Below are positions 16,577 through 24,189 of a DNA stretch of 51,107 bases, in pieces. The DNA comes from Pseudomonas japonica (GTDB lineage: Bacteria > Pseudomonadota > Gammaproteobacteria > Pseudomonadales > Pseudomonadaceae). The number at the start of each line of letters is the position of its first letter. Within the stretch, counting starts at the first letter, position 1. The notes beneath the pieces are model-generated. The model worked only from the letters and a program-made list of their open reading frames with translations, had not been told where the DNA came from and did no database searches. The DNA lies in the NCBI RefSeq assembly GCF_013522925.1, contig NZ_JAAMQU010000021.1, positions 1-51,107 on the forward strand. Direction: 5' to 3'. Both the position numbers and the translations under genes were made by a program.

Positions 16577-16878
16577 TTTTTGCTACTCCATTAAAGAAAG
16601 ATTTTGTCATAAGTTCACCGTCTTGGTTGTTTGCGAAAAAGAACAGTGGAGCACCAGTGGGGTCGACGGTCCGCCGAACGCTAGTGGACTTTAACAGAGA
16701 AAATTAGAAGTGCAAAAAGTGCAGGGAGTGTTATAGGGATCTTTTAATCAAGGTAAAGGGGCGATCTCAATGTGTAAATATGTTCAGGAATGTTTGCCCT
16801 ATTCATTGCTCTCATTGGCTGGCGGGGTGTATGCAGCTATGCTGCGTGCAACCTTCAACTGTGGAAAAGGGGAAGCCT
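16577..16878. other. Noncoding AT-rich region between the RES gene and glpQ
   Basis: These 302 bases separate two divergent genes and should hold both promoters. It is AT-rich against the surrounding DNA. Two AGTGCA direct repeats (16709-16714 and 16718-16723) are the only clear local repeats. I found no copy of the inverted-repeat arm TTGACGATT that flanks the antitoxin promoter, and no convincing sigma-70 pair. Confidence 0.4.
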
Positions 16879-17982
16879 GTGAAGAGGGTCGCAATGCACC
16901 AGTGGACCACTGCAGTGTTATGCCTGGCGCTCGCCGCGCCGTCGGCGTTTGCCGCAGCGCCGTCGCCCGAGGCGTTGGCTAAAAAGGCGGGTATTGCCTG
17001 GCCTGCCGTGATCGCTCATCGCGGCGCCAGCTATGACGCGCCAGAATCTACCCGGCCGGCTTATCTGGCTGCCAGGGACCTGGGCGCGGATTACCTGGAA
17101 ATGGACCTGCAACGTACCAGCGATGGCCAGCTTGTGGCGTTCCACGACGATACCTTGCTGCGCACCACCGACGTGGCGGCGCGTTTTCCGGAGCGCCGCG
17201 AGCGGCCCATCAGCGCCTTCACCCTTTCCGAATTACGCGAGCTGGATGCCGGCAGCTGGTTCAACGTGGCCTACCCCGAGCGTGGGCGAGCGGGATTTGC
17301 AGGGGCCAAGGTGATGACCCTCGATGAAATCATCGACATCGCCGATGCAGACCCCAACCACCGCACGGGGCTGTATATCGAAACCAAGGTGCCCAATCTT
17401 TACCCGGGGATCGAGGCAGACCTCAAGGCCAAACTCATCTCGCGTGGCTGGCTTACGCCTGCCGGTGACGTTGCGCCTGGCCATCGCGTAGTGCTGCAAA
17501 CCTTCGAAAAAGCCAGCCTGGAACTGCTGGCCAAGGAAATGCCAAAGGTACCCAAGGTGCTGTTGTTGTGGGTAGGCGAGGGGAGTATCGAACCTGAATC
17601 CAAGGTGGCCTTCGCCGACTCCGGGATGAAGGATAAAGCGGCGTACTACGCCAGCCAGCGCCCGGCCAGCAAGGAAGAGTTCGCCAAGTGGGTGGATTTC
17701 GCCAAGGCACAGGGCGCGGTGGCCACGGGCCCTTCCGCCGCGCTCACACATGGCGGCGACCAAAGCTACATGGACCTGGTGCAGCCCTGGATGAACAAGC
17801 TCACCCATGCCAAAGGGCTACTGGTGCACGTGTACACCGTGGACGACCCGGTGGACTTCGAAAAGGTGAAAAAAGCGGGCGTGGACGGTGTGTTCACCAA
17901 CCGAGCCGCCGAGCTGTTGAAGTTCGATGGCCGCCCGGCTGACCGCTCGGTGCAGGACATCCTAGCCGCCGAAGGTTACTGA
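16879..17982 (+). CDS. glpQ: Periplasmic glycerophosphodiester phosphodiesterase
   Basis: This 367-residue secreted enzyme hydrolyses glycerophosphodiesters to glycerol-3-phosphate and an alcohol. The signal peptide MKRVAMHQWTTAVLCLALAA ends near AFAA. The GDPD barrel follows with VIAHRGASYDAPESTRPAY (catalytic His/Arg and Glu), YLEMDLQRTSDGQLVAFHDD (metal and catalytic residues) and IETKVPNLYPG. The GTG at 16879 is preferred because it gives a positively charged signal start (Lys-Arg) and follows AGGGGAAG. The ATG at 16894 is a real alternative. It ends seven bases into the convergent small gene at 17976. No Pho box was convincing upstream. Confidence 0.92.
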   Translation: MKRVAMHQWTTAVLCLALAAPSAFAAAPSPEALAKKAGIAWPAVIAHRGASYDAPESTRPAYLAARDLGADYLEMDLQRTSDGQLVAFHDDTLLRTTDVAARFPERRERPISAFTLSELRELDAGSWFNVAYPERGRAGFAGAKVMTLDEIIDIADADPNHRTGLYIETKVPNLYPGIEADLKAKLISRGWLTPAGDVAPGHRVVLQTFEKASLELLAKEMPKVPKVLLLWVGEGSIEPESKVAFADSGMKDKAAYYASQRPASKEEFAKWVDFAKAQGAVATGPSAALTHGGDQSYMDLVQPWMNKLTHAKGLLVHVYTVDDPVDFEKVKKAGVDGVFTNRAAELLKFDGRPADRSVQDILAAEGY

Positions 17983-18194
17983 CCCGAGATGCCGTGCAGT
18001 TCGGCGATCCAGCGGCCGAGCGGCTCGGCATTGCGTTCGAGGGTATCGAGGGCATCCCGCACGCTTCCCGCGGTGGCGGCATCGTCACCGCGTACCTCGA
18101 TCCACAGCGCCAGTTCCTCGATTGCCGCAGCCAGCGCGACCTGATTCTCGTAGATTTTCTCCAGTGCGTGATGCAGCGAATCCGGCATGCTCAT
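17976..18194 (-). CDS. Small conserved helical protein of unknown function
   Basis: This 72-residue acidic protein starts MSMPDSLHHALEKIYENQVA and appears fully alpha-helical, with no signal or membrane segment. The start at 18194 is set by AAGGAG three bases before the ATG. A longer open frame upstream reads through the divergent HPF-like gene and is not real. I recall similar small proteins across Pseudomonas but no function. It is divergent from the HPF-like gene with 148 bases between them, and its stop overlaps the end of glpQ. Confidence 0.75.
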   Translation of the reverse strand: MSMPDSLHHALEKIYENQVALAAAIEELALWIEVRGDDAATAGSVRDALDTLERNAEPLGRWIAELHGISGQ

Positions 18195-18342
18195 TACTCC
18201 TTCGGCCTCGAAGTACAGACTCCCCGCGCGCAGGTTGGTGCCGTCGGCCTCCAGCAGTACGCCTGCCACTCCAAGGGAACCGATCGCCCTGTGGTGTACC
18301 TCTAAGGGAAACAAGCCTTTGCAATAACACTGGAGAACACCC

Positions 18343-18768
18343 ATGCAGGTACAGGTCAACAGCAACCAGGTCACCGCCGGCGTAGGTCTGCATGATTGGG
18401 TAGGCAGTACGGTTGAAGACGCCCTGGAACGGTTCGACGATTTCCTGACCCGAGTGGAAATCCACGTCAGCGACGAAAACGCCGACAAGGCGGGTGCGCA
18501 GGACAAGCGCTGCCAGATTGAAGCCCGGCCCAAGGGGCACTCGCCTATCTCCGTTACCCACAAGGCCGAAGCACTCGACCAGGCAGTACAAGGCGCAGCC
18601 GACAAGATGTGCCACGCACTGGAACACCTGATGGGCCGCCTGGACGAGCCCGTGCTGTCCACCGGCCAAATCACCGCACCCGAAGTGCAGGAAGATTCCT
18701 CGGCAGAAGTGGACGCGATGCTGGAAGATGAATTCCTCGCCAAGCTTGAGGCGGCTGGGAAGGAGTAA
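18343..18768 (+). CDS. HPF/RaiA-family ribosome-associated protein
   Basis: This 141-residue protein begins MQVQVNSNQV, like the first beta strand of ribosome hibernation factors. It continues with EDALERFDDFLTRVEIHVSD and CQIEARPKGHSPISVTHKAE, the usual beta-alpha-beta pattern with DERE-like acidic turns. An acidic tail of about 40 residues follows. The main Pseudomonas hpf lies in the rpoN region, so this is probably a second paralogue whose binding to ribosomes is inferred. The ATG follows TGGAGA. A strong terminator follows at 18802-18830. Confidence 0.8.
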   Translation: MQVQVNSNQVTAGVGLHDWVGSTVEDALERFDDFLTRVEIHVSDENADKAGAQDKRCQIEARPKGHSPISVTHKAEALDQAVQGAADKMCHALEHLMGRLDEPVLSTGQITAPEVQEDSSAEVDAMLEDEFLAKLEAAGKE

Positions 18769-18801
18769 CCGCGTTTATAGCGATCAGAAATGTTTTGCAT
18801 G

Positions 18802-18830
18802 AAGAAGCCGGGCATTCGCCCGGCTTTCTT
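18802..18830 (+). terminator. Rho-independent terminator after the HPF-like gene
   Basis: AAGCCGGGC (18805-18813) and GCCCGGCTT (18818-18826) form a perfect 9-bp GC-rich stem with a four-base loop ATTC, followed by TCTT. It lies 37 bases past the stop codon. Confidence 0.88.
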
Positions 18831-18860
18831 AATATGCGAAGACCGGGAACTTGAGCCCTT

Positions 18861-18950
18861 ATTCGCGAGCTCCGCCTGCGGCTTCGCTTGCTCCCACAGG
18901 GGCCAGTGCAGTCCGTTCAATTTGTGGGAAGCGGGCGTAAGCTCGCGAAT
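18861..18950. repeat. Pseudomonas-type REP pair (inverted)
   Basis: Two REP-like units face each other. The left unit begins ATTCGCGAGC (18861-18870) and ends CTCCCACAG near 18899. The right unit runs from TTGTGGGA (18922) to GCTCGCGAAT (18941-18950). The outer 10 bases are perfect inverted copies. The core, tgtgggAgcGGGC...GCtcgcgaat, resembles the common P. putida extragenic palindrome. It sits between the HPF-like gene terminator and the tRNA. Confidence 0.8.
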
Positions 18951-19059
18951 GGCGACAATAGCCACTACGCAAGCTTCGTGAGATGCAGTCAGCTTAAAAA
19001 CAAATGTCATGGGTCGAAATGACCGCAACGATCGGAAGGAAAATAAGGAAGGGAAAATC

Positions 19060-19133
19060 TGGAGCGGGTGGAGGGAATCGAACCCTCACCTAGAGCTTGG
19101 GAAGCTACCGTTCTACCACTAAACTACACCCGC
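19060..19133 (-). tRNA. tRNA-Gly (anticodon CCC)
   Basis: Read on -, the gene begins GCGGGTGTAGTTTAGTGGTA and ends GGTTCGATTCCCTCCACCCGC followed by TCCA. It folds as a 74-base cloverleaf with CCA encoded. The acceptor arms GCGGGTG and CACCCGC pair fully, and the T-loop is TTCGATT. The anticodon loop TTCCCAA gives CCC (19099-19101), which reads GGG glycine codons. Confidence 0.96.
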
Positions 19134-19165
19134 TTGAGGCTGTACTTTTTACCAGAAAGCCTTCG

Positions 19166-19184
19166 AAAAAAGAACTTCTTTTTT
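19166..19184. repeat. A/T-rich perfect inverted repeat upstream of tRNA-Gly
   Basis: AAAAAAGAA (19166-19174) and TTCTTTTTT (19176-19184) are perfect inverted arms around a single C. The repeat lies 32 bases upstream of the tRNA-Gly start on its strand. It could act as an upstream promoter element or as the T-run end of phaG transcription. Confidence 0.5.
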
Positions 19185-19260
19185 GCCCGCGCGGCGAAAC
19201 GGCCCGCACGGCCCCTCCCGGGGCGGGCACTTGGGCGTGTTTCAAAGGCGGGGCGGCTGG

Positions 19261-20139
19261 CTAAAGCGCCAGTACTCGGCCTTCCGGTTGGGCGTAGCTG
19301 CTCTGGCGTTGCGGCCTGGCGCACAGGAAATCCAGGAGCGCGGTGCGGGTCGCTTCGCAGGCATGCTTGTGTTCCATATCAAGGAAATGCCCCGCACCGG
19401 TGATCGCGCGGAAGCTGCAGCGCGGCACGTGATCAGCGAACAGCCTGGCATCTTCCACCGTGGTGTATTCATCCAGCTCGCCGTTGAGGAACATCACCGG
19501 TGCCTTGATTTCTCGTGCGCGATAAAGCGCGTCTCCCAGGTTATGCGCCAGCACTTCCGTCACATGCCGGTCCATTTGAAGGTATTCATGCTCGGCCAGG
19601 CCGCACACGTATTTGTGGTTGAAGCGCTTGAACAGTGAAGGCAAGTGCTTGCCGATGGTTTCGTTGATAAGCATGCCCAGTTCGCTGCGTGCGCAACTTT
19701 GAAGATGCTGCGTACCGCGTTCGAGGTAATCACGCATCGGACCGTTCACCCGGGGCGAGAACGAACTGATAACCGCGCGTTCGATGGACGCAGGCCTGTG
19801 GGCCAGCGCCAACAAGGCACAGGCACCACCCCAGGAAAACGACATCAGGTGTTCGGCATGGAAGTGATAAATAAGCTCGAGCAATATATGGCTTTCATCT
19901 TCCTTGCTGATCAGCCGATCAAACGTATTGTGGGGTTGTGAGCGCCCCGCATACGGTTGGTCATATAGCACCACGTTCATGTAGGGCTGCAAACTGCGCA
20001 CGGTCTGGGCGAAGGAGGCGGTAGTGGCCAACGAACCGTTGATAAGGATAATCGTCGGCGCGTCGGCATCCGCGCGATAAAATTCCGTGTAAACCCGGTA
20101 CTGTCCTTGGATATCCAATACAGCGATTTCTGGCCTCAT
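19261..20139 (-). CDS. phaG: PhaG, 3-hydroxyacyl-ACP:CoA transacylase/thioesterase
   Basis: This 292-residue alpha/beta hydrolase closely resembles Pseudomonas PhaG throughout. Examples are MRPEIAVLDIQGQYRVYTEF, ILINGSLATTASFAQTV, the nucleophile elbow MSFSWGGACALL (S102), NETIGKHLPSLFKRFNHKYV, NGELDEYTTVEDARLFADHV and the catalytic His in AGHFLDME. PhaG links fatty-acid synthesis to medium-chain polyhydroxyalkanoate by releasing or transferring 3-hydroxyacyl chains from ACP. RhlA is the close relative but lacks this degree of match. The ATG at 20139 follows AGGAG; an upstream in-frame ATG at 20199 has no ribosome site. It is a single gene downstream of an empty 317-base gap. Confidence 0.93.
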   Translation of the reverse strand: MRPEIAVLDIQGQYRVYTEFYRADADAPTIILINGSLATTASFAQTVRSLQPYMNVVLYDQPYAGRSQPHNTFDRLISKEDESHILLELIYHFHAEHLMSFSWGGACALLALAHRPASIERAVISSFSPRVNGPMRDYLERGTQHLQSCARSELGMLINETIGKHLPSLFKRFNHKYVCGLAEHEYLQMDRHVTEVLAHNLGDALYRAREIKAPVMFLNGELDEYTTVEDARLFADHVPRCSFRAITGAGHFLDMEHKHACEATRTALLDFLCARPQRQSSYAQPEGRVLAL

Positions 20140-20456
20140 AGTCGTCGACTCCTGGCAAAGAAACGGGTACTCGCGCAATCGACTTTGCACGGTGTTCATG
20201 ACAGGTAGGCAATTGCCTTTGAAAGGGGCCCAGGTCGGTCAAGTAGCCGACGGCTGTTGTTATGGAGGGCAGGACCGATAGCGCGAGAAGTGCCGGCGCA
20301 TGGCAATCGGTGGGTATTTCTAGGAGAGACAACCAATACTGGCCGGTCAGCCGGTGACCGCCTGAGGTGCAGTCAAGCAGGCATTGCCCTGTGCCGCAAA
20401 GCGAATCGAGCCCGGCGGTATAGTTTTCAGCCGAGCGGTAGGGTGCAAATGTGACT
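20140..20456. other. Noncoding gap upstream of phaG, with a 12-bp palindrome
   Basis: These 317 bases lie between the start of phaG and the end of rsuA, both on -, and should hold the phaG promoter. The clearest element is the perfect palindrome AGGCAATTGCCT (20207-20218), 68 bases before the phaG start. On the phaG strand a TTGACC lies 5' of it but no matching -10 box is evident. No AlgU-type GAACTT box was found. No small gene is convincing here. Confidence 0.45.
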
Positions 20457-21164
20457 TCAGGCGGGGGACGCTGACAGGCTTTGCAGCTCTGCGGGCGTCA
20501 AGGGCCGGGATTCGCCGGGTTCGAGAGCAGGGTCCAGGATGAGTGGGCCCACGGCCAGGCGATGCAGGCGCGTCACCTTGTTCTGAAAATGCCCGAACAT
20601 GCGCTTCACCTGGTGATAGCGCCCCTCCACCAATGTGAGGTGTGCCTGGCGCGGGCCCAGCACCGTCAATTGCGCCGGCAGGGTGGTGAGGTTTTCGTAC
20701 GCGAAATACAGGCCCGCGGCGAACACTTGGGAGTAATGCGCTTCGATCGGCTGTTCGGTTTCCACGTAATAGAGCTTTGGCAGCTTACTGTCAGGCTGGG
20801 TAAGCCGTCGCGACCATTGCCCGTCGTTGGTGAGCAGCATCAAGCCTGTGGTGTTGTAGTCCAGGCGGCCAGCAAGGTGCAGGTCAGCGCGCTCATCCCC
20901 AGGCAACAGATCGAGCACGGTCCGATGTTCAGGGTCAGAGGTGGCGCTCACACAACCGGCCGGCTTGTGCAGCATCAGGTACCGCGCGGGGTAGCCCAGC
21001 TGCACCTGCTCGCCGCGCACCGTCACGGTATTGAACGGGCGAATATCCAGGCAAGGGTCCTGAACGGCCTGGCCGTCGACCAATACTTCGCCAAAGGCCA
21101 GGGCAAGGCGCGCCTGCTGGCGAGTGAACCCTGGCAGGTTGGTGACAAAGCGGTCAATCCGCAT
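20457..21164 (-). CDS. rsuA: RsuA-type 16S rRNA pseudouridine synthase
   Basis: This 235-residue enzyme converts U516 of 16S rRNA to pseudouridine in the known family. It has an N-terminal S4 domain (MRIDRFVTNLPGFTRQQARL...) and the catalytic core AGRLDYNTTGLMLLTNDGQW, whose Asp is the nucleophile. YHQVKRMFGHFQNKVTRLHR is the family's second conserved motif. The start at 21164 gives the standard N-terminus; an upstream extension overlaps the CWC gene. It overlaps the end of that gene by 11 bases, so the two are probably co-transcribed. Confidence 0.92.
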   Translation of the reverse strand: MRIDRFVTNLPGFTRQQARLALAFGEVLVDGQAVQDPCLDIRPFNTVTVRGEQVQLGYPARYLMLHKPAGCVSATSDPEHRTVLDLLPGDERADLHLAGRLDYNTTGLMLLTNDGQWSRRLTQPDSKLPKLYYVETEQPIEAHYSQVFAAGLYFAYENLTTLPAQLTVLGPRQAHLTLVEGRYHQVKRMFGHFQNKVTRLHRLAVGPLILDPALEPGESRPLTPAELQSLSASPA

Positions 21165-21375
21165 CGCCTGCCTCAGGCAGTACTGCGCGGTTTTCCGGCG
21201 AGGCCGTGGCGCAACGCTGGCACAGACATACCGTGCCCCGCGCCGCTTCAGGCAGCGCCGCCACGGCACTTGGGTTGACCGTAACGCCGAAGCACCAGCA
21301 CGATGTGGCGTTACCGGTTGCCATTGCGCAAGCGTTGGCCGCGCCGCAGGCGGGGCAGGTGGAAGGGTCCGTCAT
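21154..21375 (-). CDS. Small Cys-rich CWC-family protein
   Basis: This 73-residue protein has eight or so cysteines in paired motifs. CPACGAANACAM lies at 7-18, SCWCFGV at 25-31 (the CWC core) and CLCQRC near 50-55. The pattern suggests binding of one or two metal ions or a redox role, and it matches the Cys-rich CWC family (PF14375). It is directly upstream of rsuA on - and overlaps it by 11 bases. Function is unknown. Confidence 0.85.
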   Translation of the reverse strand: MTDPSTCPACGAANACAMATGNATSCWCFGVTVNPSAVAALPEAARGTVCLCQRCATASPENRAVLPEAGDAD

Positions 21376-21454
21376 GGGTAATCTCGAGGCGGTAGCGACG
21401 TGGAGCAGTGGCGTTATTGTCGCACAGCCGACCCTTTACGAAACGGCCGGGTGC

Positions 21455-22087
21455 TCAGGCGGTGACGCGCAGGTTCTGCAACACGATCGGCCGCGCCCAG
21501 CCGGTATCGAAATCGAACTCGCGTTGCTGATGAATGACGGTCTGTTCGTCGAACGGTACGTTCGGCGGCGGCAACAGGTCGGTGTCGAATTCCGCGATCG
21601 GCAGGTACAGCGCGCGCGGTTTCGGCGCCGGGCCGGGCTCGGGCGCCGGCTTGCCATTGGCCATGACCAATGGGCGCCGCCAACCCATGTCCAGGTCCAG
21701 CTCGTACTGCATGGCCTGAACTTCTTCGGGCGGGTACGGCACGTTCGCCGGCGGCAAGAGGTCGGTTTCGAATTCGGCGATCGGCAGGAACAGTGGCTTG
21801 GGCGGTTCAATCACGTTGTCGGCGATTTCGCACTCGCGTTGCTCGTGCACCTGGCCCAGCCATTCGGTGGCCGCTGCTCCCTGACTCTCGGCGGACGCAG
21901 GTGCGGGAAGCGGCAGGGGAACACCTTCGCTATCAACGGCCTCGCTGGCTTCGCCTTCAGCCTTCAGTGCGCTGGCGAAAAAATCCTGCCACAGGTGACT
22001 CACCCCGCCCAGGGTCTGGGTATTGCGCCGGCTGTAGTTGCCAACCGGAGACAAATAACCAACAGGTGGGGAAATCAGATCGGTCAT
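21455..22087 (-). CDS. Protein of unknown function with two LPIAEF repeats
   Basis: This 210-residue protein starts MTDLISPPVGYLSPVGNYSR. It has an Ala/Glu/Pro-rich middle and two C-terminal repeats of about 46 residues. The first contains LFLPIAEFETDLLPPANVPY and ends GWRRPLVMAN; the second contains LYLPIAEFDTDLLPPPNVPF and ends GWARPIVLQN. They are separated by a Pro-rich linker. No signal or membrane segment is seen. The ATG at 22087 is chosen because the longer frame to 22186 overlaps the divergent rsmJ start. I do not recognise the family with a function. Confidence 0.78.
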   Translation of the reverse strand: MTDLISPPVGYLSPVGNYSRRNTQTLGGVSHLWQDFFASALKAEGEASEAVDSEGVPLPLPAPASAESQGAAATEWLGQVHEQRECEIADNVIEPPKPLFLPIAEFETDLLPPANVPYPPEEVQAMQYELDLDMGWRRPLVMANGKPAPEPGPAPKPRALYLPIAEFDTDLLPPPNVPFDEQTVIHQQREFDFDTGWARPIVLQNLRVTA

Positions 22088-22180
22088 GGCGTTCAGTGGG
22101 CTGCGTGGCTCTGGCAAAATACCGGACACAGTGACTATCGGCCGCCAGCGGCAAAGATTTAACCCTTTCGAGTACAGCCC

Positions 22181-22963
22181 ATGCAAGAGCGACAGGCGGC
22201 ATGCCGCATCCAGGTAACCCCATTGGGCGAGGCCTACGTTACCGCGGCGAAGGCCCTGGCGGCCGACCTTGGGTTGCCGCTAGCCCTGGACGATCCGGAA
22301 TTTGCCCTGCAGGTAGGGCCGGCCGGCGTGCAGCTGCAACAGTTGGGCGCCGATGCACCCGGGCCAGTGTGGGTCGATTTTCTACAGGGCGGCGCGGCGC
22401 ACCGGCGGCAGTTCGGCGGCGGCAGCGGGCAAATGATCGCGAAAGCCGCAGGCTTGCAGCCGGGGGTGCGCCCCCATGTACTGGATGCCACGGCAGGGCT
22501 GGGCCAGGATGCCTTCGTGCTCGCGACCCTGGGCTGCCGCATGGACCTGATCGAGCGCCAGCCCATCATCGCCCAGCTACTGCGCGATGGCCTGGAGCGC
22601 GCCCGTGGTGATACCGAGGTGGCTGCCATCGTTGCCCGCATGAACCTGCACCACGGCAATGCGATCGAGCTGATGCGAAGCTGGCAAGGTGATACGCCCC
22701 AGGTGGTCTATCTGGACCCGATGTTCCCCCATCGGGAGAAAAGCGCGCTGGTGAAGAAGGAAATGCGCCTGTTCCGCCCCTTGGTGGGCGACGACCTGGA
22801 CGCGCCGGCCCTGCTCGAAGCCGCCCTGGCCCTCGCCACCCACCGGGTGACGGTGAAGCGCCCGCGCAAGGCGCCGCCGATCGAAGGCCCTGCGCCTTCG
22901 TTTACTCTCGAAGGCAAGTCGAGCCGTTACGACATTTATGCCCGCAAATCCCTCAAGCCCTGA
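22181..22963 (+). CDS. rsmJ: 16S rRNA m2G1516 methyltransferase
   Basis: This 260-residue RsmJ methylates G1516 of 16S rRNA using SAM, in the known family. The core motifs are HVLDATAGLGQDAFVLATLG (SAM-binding loop), IERQPIIAQLLRDGL, and VVYLDPMFPHREKSALVKKE, which carries the catalytic DPMFPH. It ends SSRYDIYARKSLKP. It is divergent from the repeat protein, with 93 bases between, and converges on the DUF4197 gene. Confidence 0.95.
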   Translation: MQERQAACRIQVTPLGEAYVTAAKALAADLGLPLALDDPEFALQVGPAGVQLQQLGADAPGPVWVDFLQGGAAHRRQFGGGSGQMIAKAAGLQPGVRPHVLDATAGLGQDAFVLATLGCRMDLIERQPIIAQLLRDGLERARGDTEVAAIVARMNLHHGNAIELMRSWQGDTPQVVYLDPMFPHREKSALVKKEMRLFRPLVGDDLDAPALLEAALALATHRVTVKRPRKAPPIEGPAPSFTLEGKSSRYDIYARKSLKP

Positions 22964-22969
22964 CGGGCC

Positions 22970-23656
22970 CTAGAGGCTGCCGAACACCTTCTTCGCCAGG
23001 CTGGTAGCCGCGCCGGCGGGGTTCTTGCGCAGGTTCTGTTCCTGGCTGGCAATCACCTCGAACAGGCCATCCAGCGCCTTGTCGGTGACGTAGCCTTCGA
23101 TGCTGCTCACCTTGGGGTCGGCGCCCAGGGTTGCGGCCTGGCCGGCGACTGCGTTGAATTTCTGCGCCAGGCCGATGCGGTCGGTGTTCTGCTTCACGAT
23201 GGGGAGGAACTTGGCGCGGATCTGCTCGCGGCTGGTTTTGTCCAGGTATTGGGTGGCCGAATTGTTGCCACCGGCCAGAATGCCCTTGGCATCGGCGACG
23301 GTCATTTGCTTCACCGCGTCCACCAGAATGGCCTGCGCCTGTGGCACTGCGGCTTCGGCGGCGGTGTTCATGCCGGTTTCCAGCGCCTCCACCTGCGGCC
23401 CAAGGCCAAACTGCTTGAGCATTTTGCTGGCTTTGCCCAGCTTGCCCGGCAGCTCGATGCGCACTTGCGGGTTACTGCTGAAACCACCGGGCGTGCCCAG
23501 TTGCTTCACGGCGATCTGGGCGCCCTGGCTGAGGGCGTCTTTCAAGCCGCCGCTGGCATCGGCCTGGGACAGGTCGCTGAGGGACAGCGCCGACGCCTGA
23601 ACAGCCAACAGCGCGCCGGCGAAGAGGGTAACGAGGGAGGCGGATCTACGGAACAT
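22970..23656 (-). CDS. DUF4197 exported protein
   Basis: This 228-residue protein has a signal peptide (about residues 1-23, LVTLFAGALLAVQASALS). The rest is helical: GLKDALSQGAQIAVKQLGTP, RIELPGKLGKASKMLKQFGL, DAKGILAGGNNSATQYLDKT and YVTDKALDGLFEVIASQEQN. These match DUF4197, a periplasmic family of unknown role in proteobacteria. It is followed by the YbaY-type lipoprotein gene 27 bases upstream on the same strand, so the two may share a transcript. Confidence 0.9.
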   Translation of the reverse strand: MFRRSASLVTLFAGALLAVQASALSLSDLSQADASGGLKDALSQGAQIAVKQLGTPGGFSSNPQVRIELPGKLGKASKMLKQFGLGPQVEALETGMNTAAEAAVPQAQAILVDAVKQMTVADAKGILAGGNNSATQYLDKTSREQIRAKFLPIVKQNTDRIGLAQKFNAVAGQAATLGADPKVSSIEGYVTDKALDGLFEVIASQEQNLRKNPAGAATSLAKKVFGSL

Positions 23657-23683
23657 GGCGGCACCTTATGGGCGGTGGAAGGG

Positions 23684-24076
23684 TCAACGGATCGGGTCGA
23701 GCTTGATGCGCAGCGGCTGCGCGTCGCTGCCATCGAGTGCCACGGGGTACGCCTGGGTATTGATCCATAGCAGCTCTCCGGCCGCCTCGATGCGTGCAGT
23801 CAAAGCATAGCGGTGCCCGGGGGCAACAAGGCCGCGATCGTAGCTCAATTCAAAGGCGATGGGCACCTGCGCCCCCGCGGCGCCGGTATAGCGAGCCAAT
23901 GGCCGGGCCGGCGCATCAGCCAGCGACACATCAGCCAGCGTGACGCTTAATACCGCCGTGGGCGGCAAGGCGATGCGCTGAAGGTAAAACGCTTCGCCCT
24001 TGAGCACAGAGGCGGCTGGCCAATGATGGCAACCGGCTAACAACAGGGAAACGAACAAGGCGGCGAGGGTTTTCAC
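23684..24076 (-). CDS. YbaY-family lipoprotein
   Basis: This 130-residue lipoprotein has a signal ending in the lipobox LLLAGC (Cys at 16). The mature part (YLQRIALPPTAVLSVTLADV, SYDRGLVAPGHRYALTARIE) matches the YbaY/YscW beta-sandwich family. The GTG at 24076 is preferred since GGAG lies six bases upstream and the signal peptide follows directly; a longer frame to 24187 has no such support. YscW acts as a pilotin in type III secretion, but YbaY-like proteins have no firm role. It lies between DUF4197 and plsB on the same strand. Confidence 0.85.
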   Translation of the reverse strand: MKTLAALFVSLLLAGCHHWPAASVLKGEAFYLQRIALPPTAVLSVTLADVSLADAPARPLARYTGAAGAQVPIAFELSYDRGLVAPGHRYALTARIEAAGELLWINTQAYPVALDGSDAQPLRIKLDPIR

Positions 24077-24189
24077 AGGCAGCTCCGGAAAAAGTACCGG
24101 GGCACTGTAACGGATCCCGCCCGGATACGCAGCGAGGGAACGTCCTAAGCGGGTCCGAACCGGGCGGCATTGCACCGCCCGCTGCACGC

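Noticed and set aside
16602..16620. A Pho-box-like TTGTCAT near the RES gene and glpQ
   Set aside because: Only the first half fits; the second repeat matches two of seven positions and the distance to glpQ is about 260 bases.
16651..16905. GCACCAGTGG present at 16651-16660 and again at 16896-16905
   Set aside because: The second copy is inside the glpQ coding region. A ten-base repeat at this distance can arise by chance and does not flank a clear mobile unit.
19060..19133. tRNA-Gly as an integration site for a mobile island
   Set aside because: No integrase gene or second copy of the tRNA 3' end was seen nearby, and its neighbours are ordinary Pseudomonas genes.
20257..20454. A 65-codon + strand open frame in the phaG upstream gap
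   Set aside because: No ribosome site, no family pattern and composition unlike the coding genes around it.
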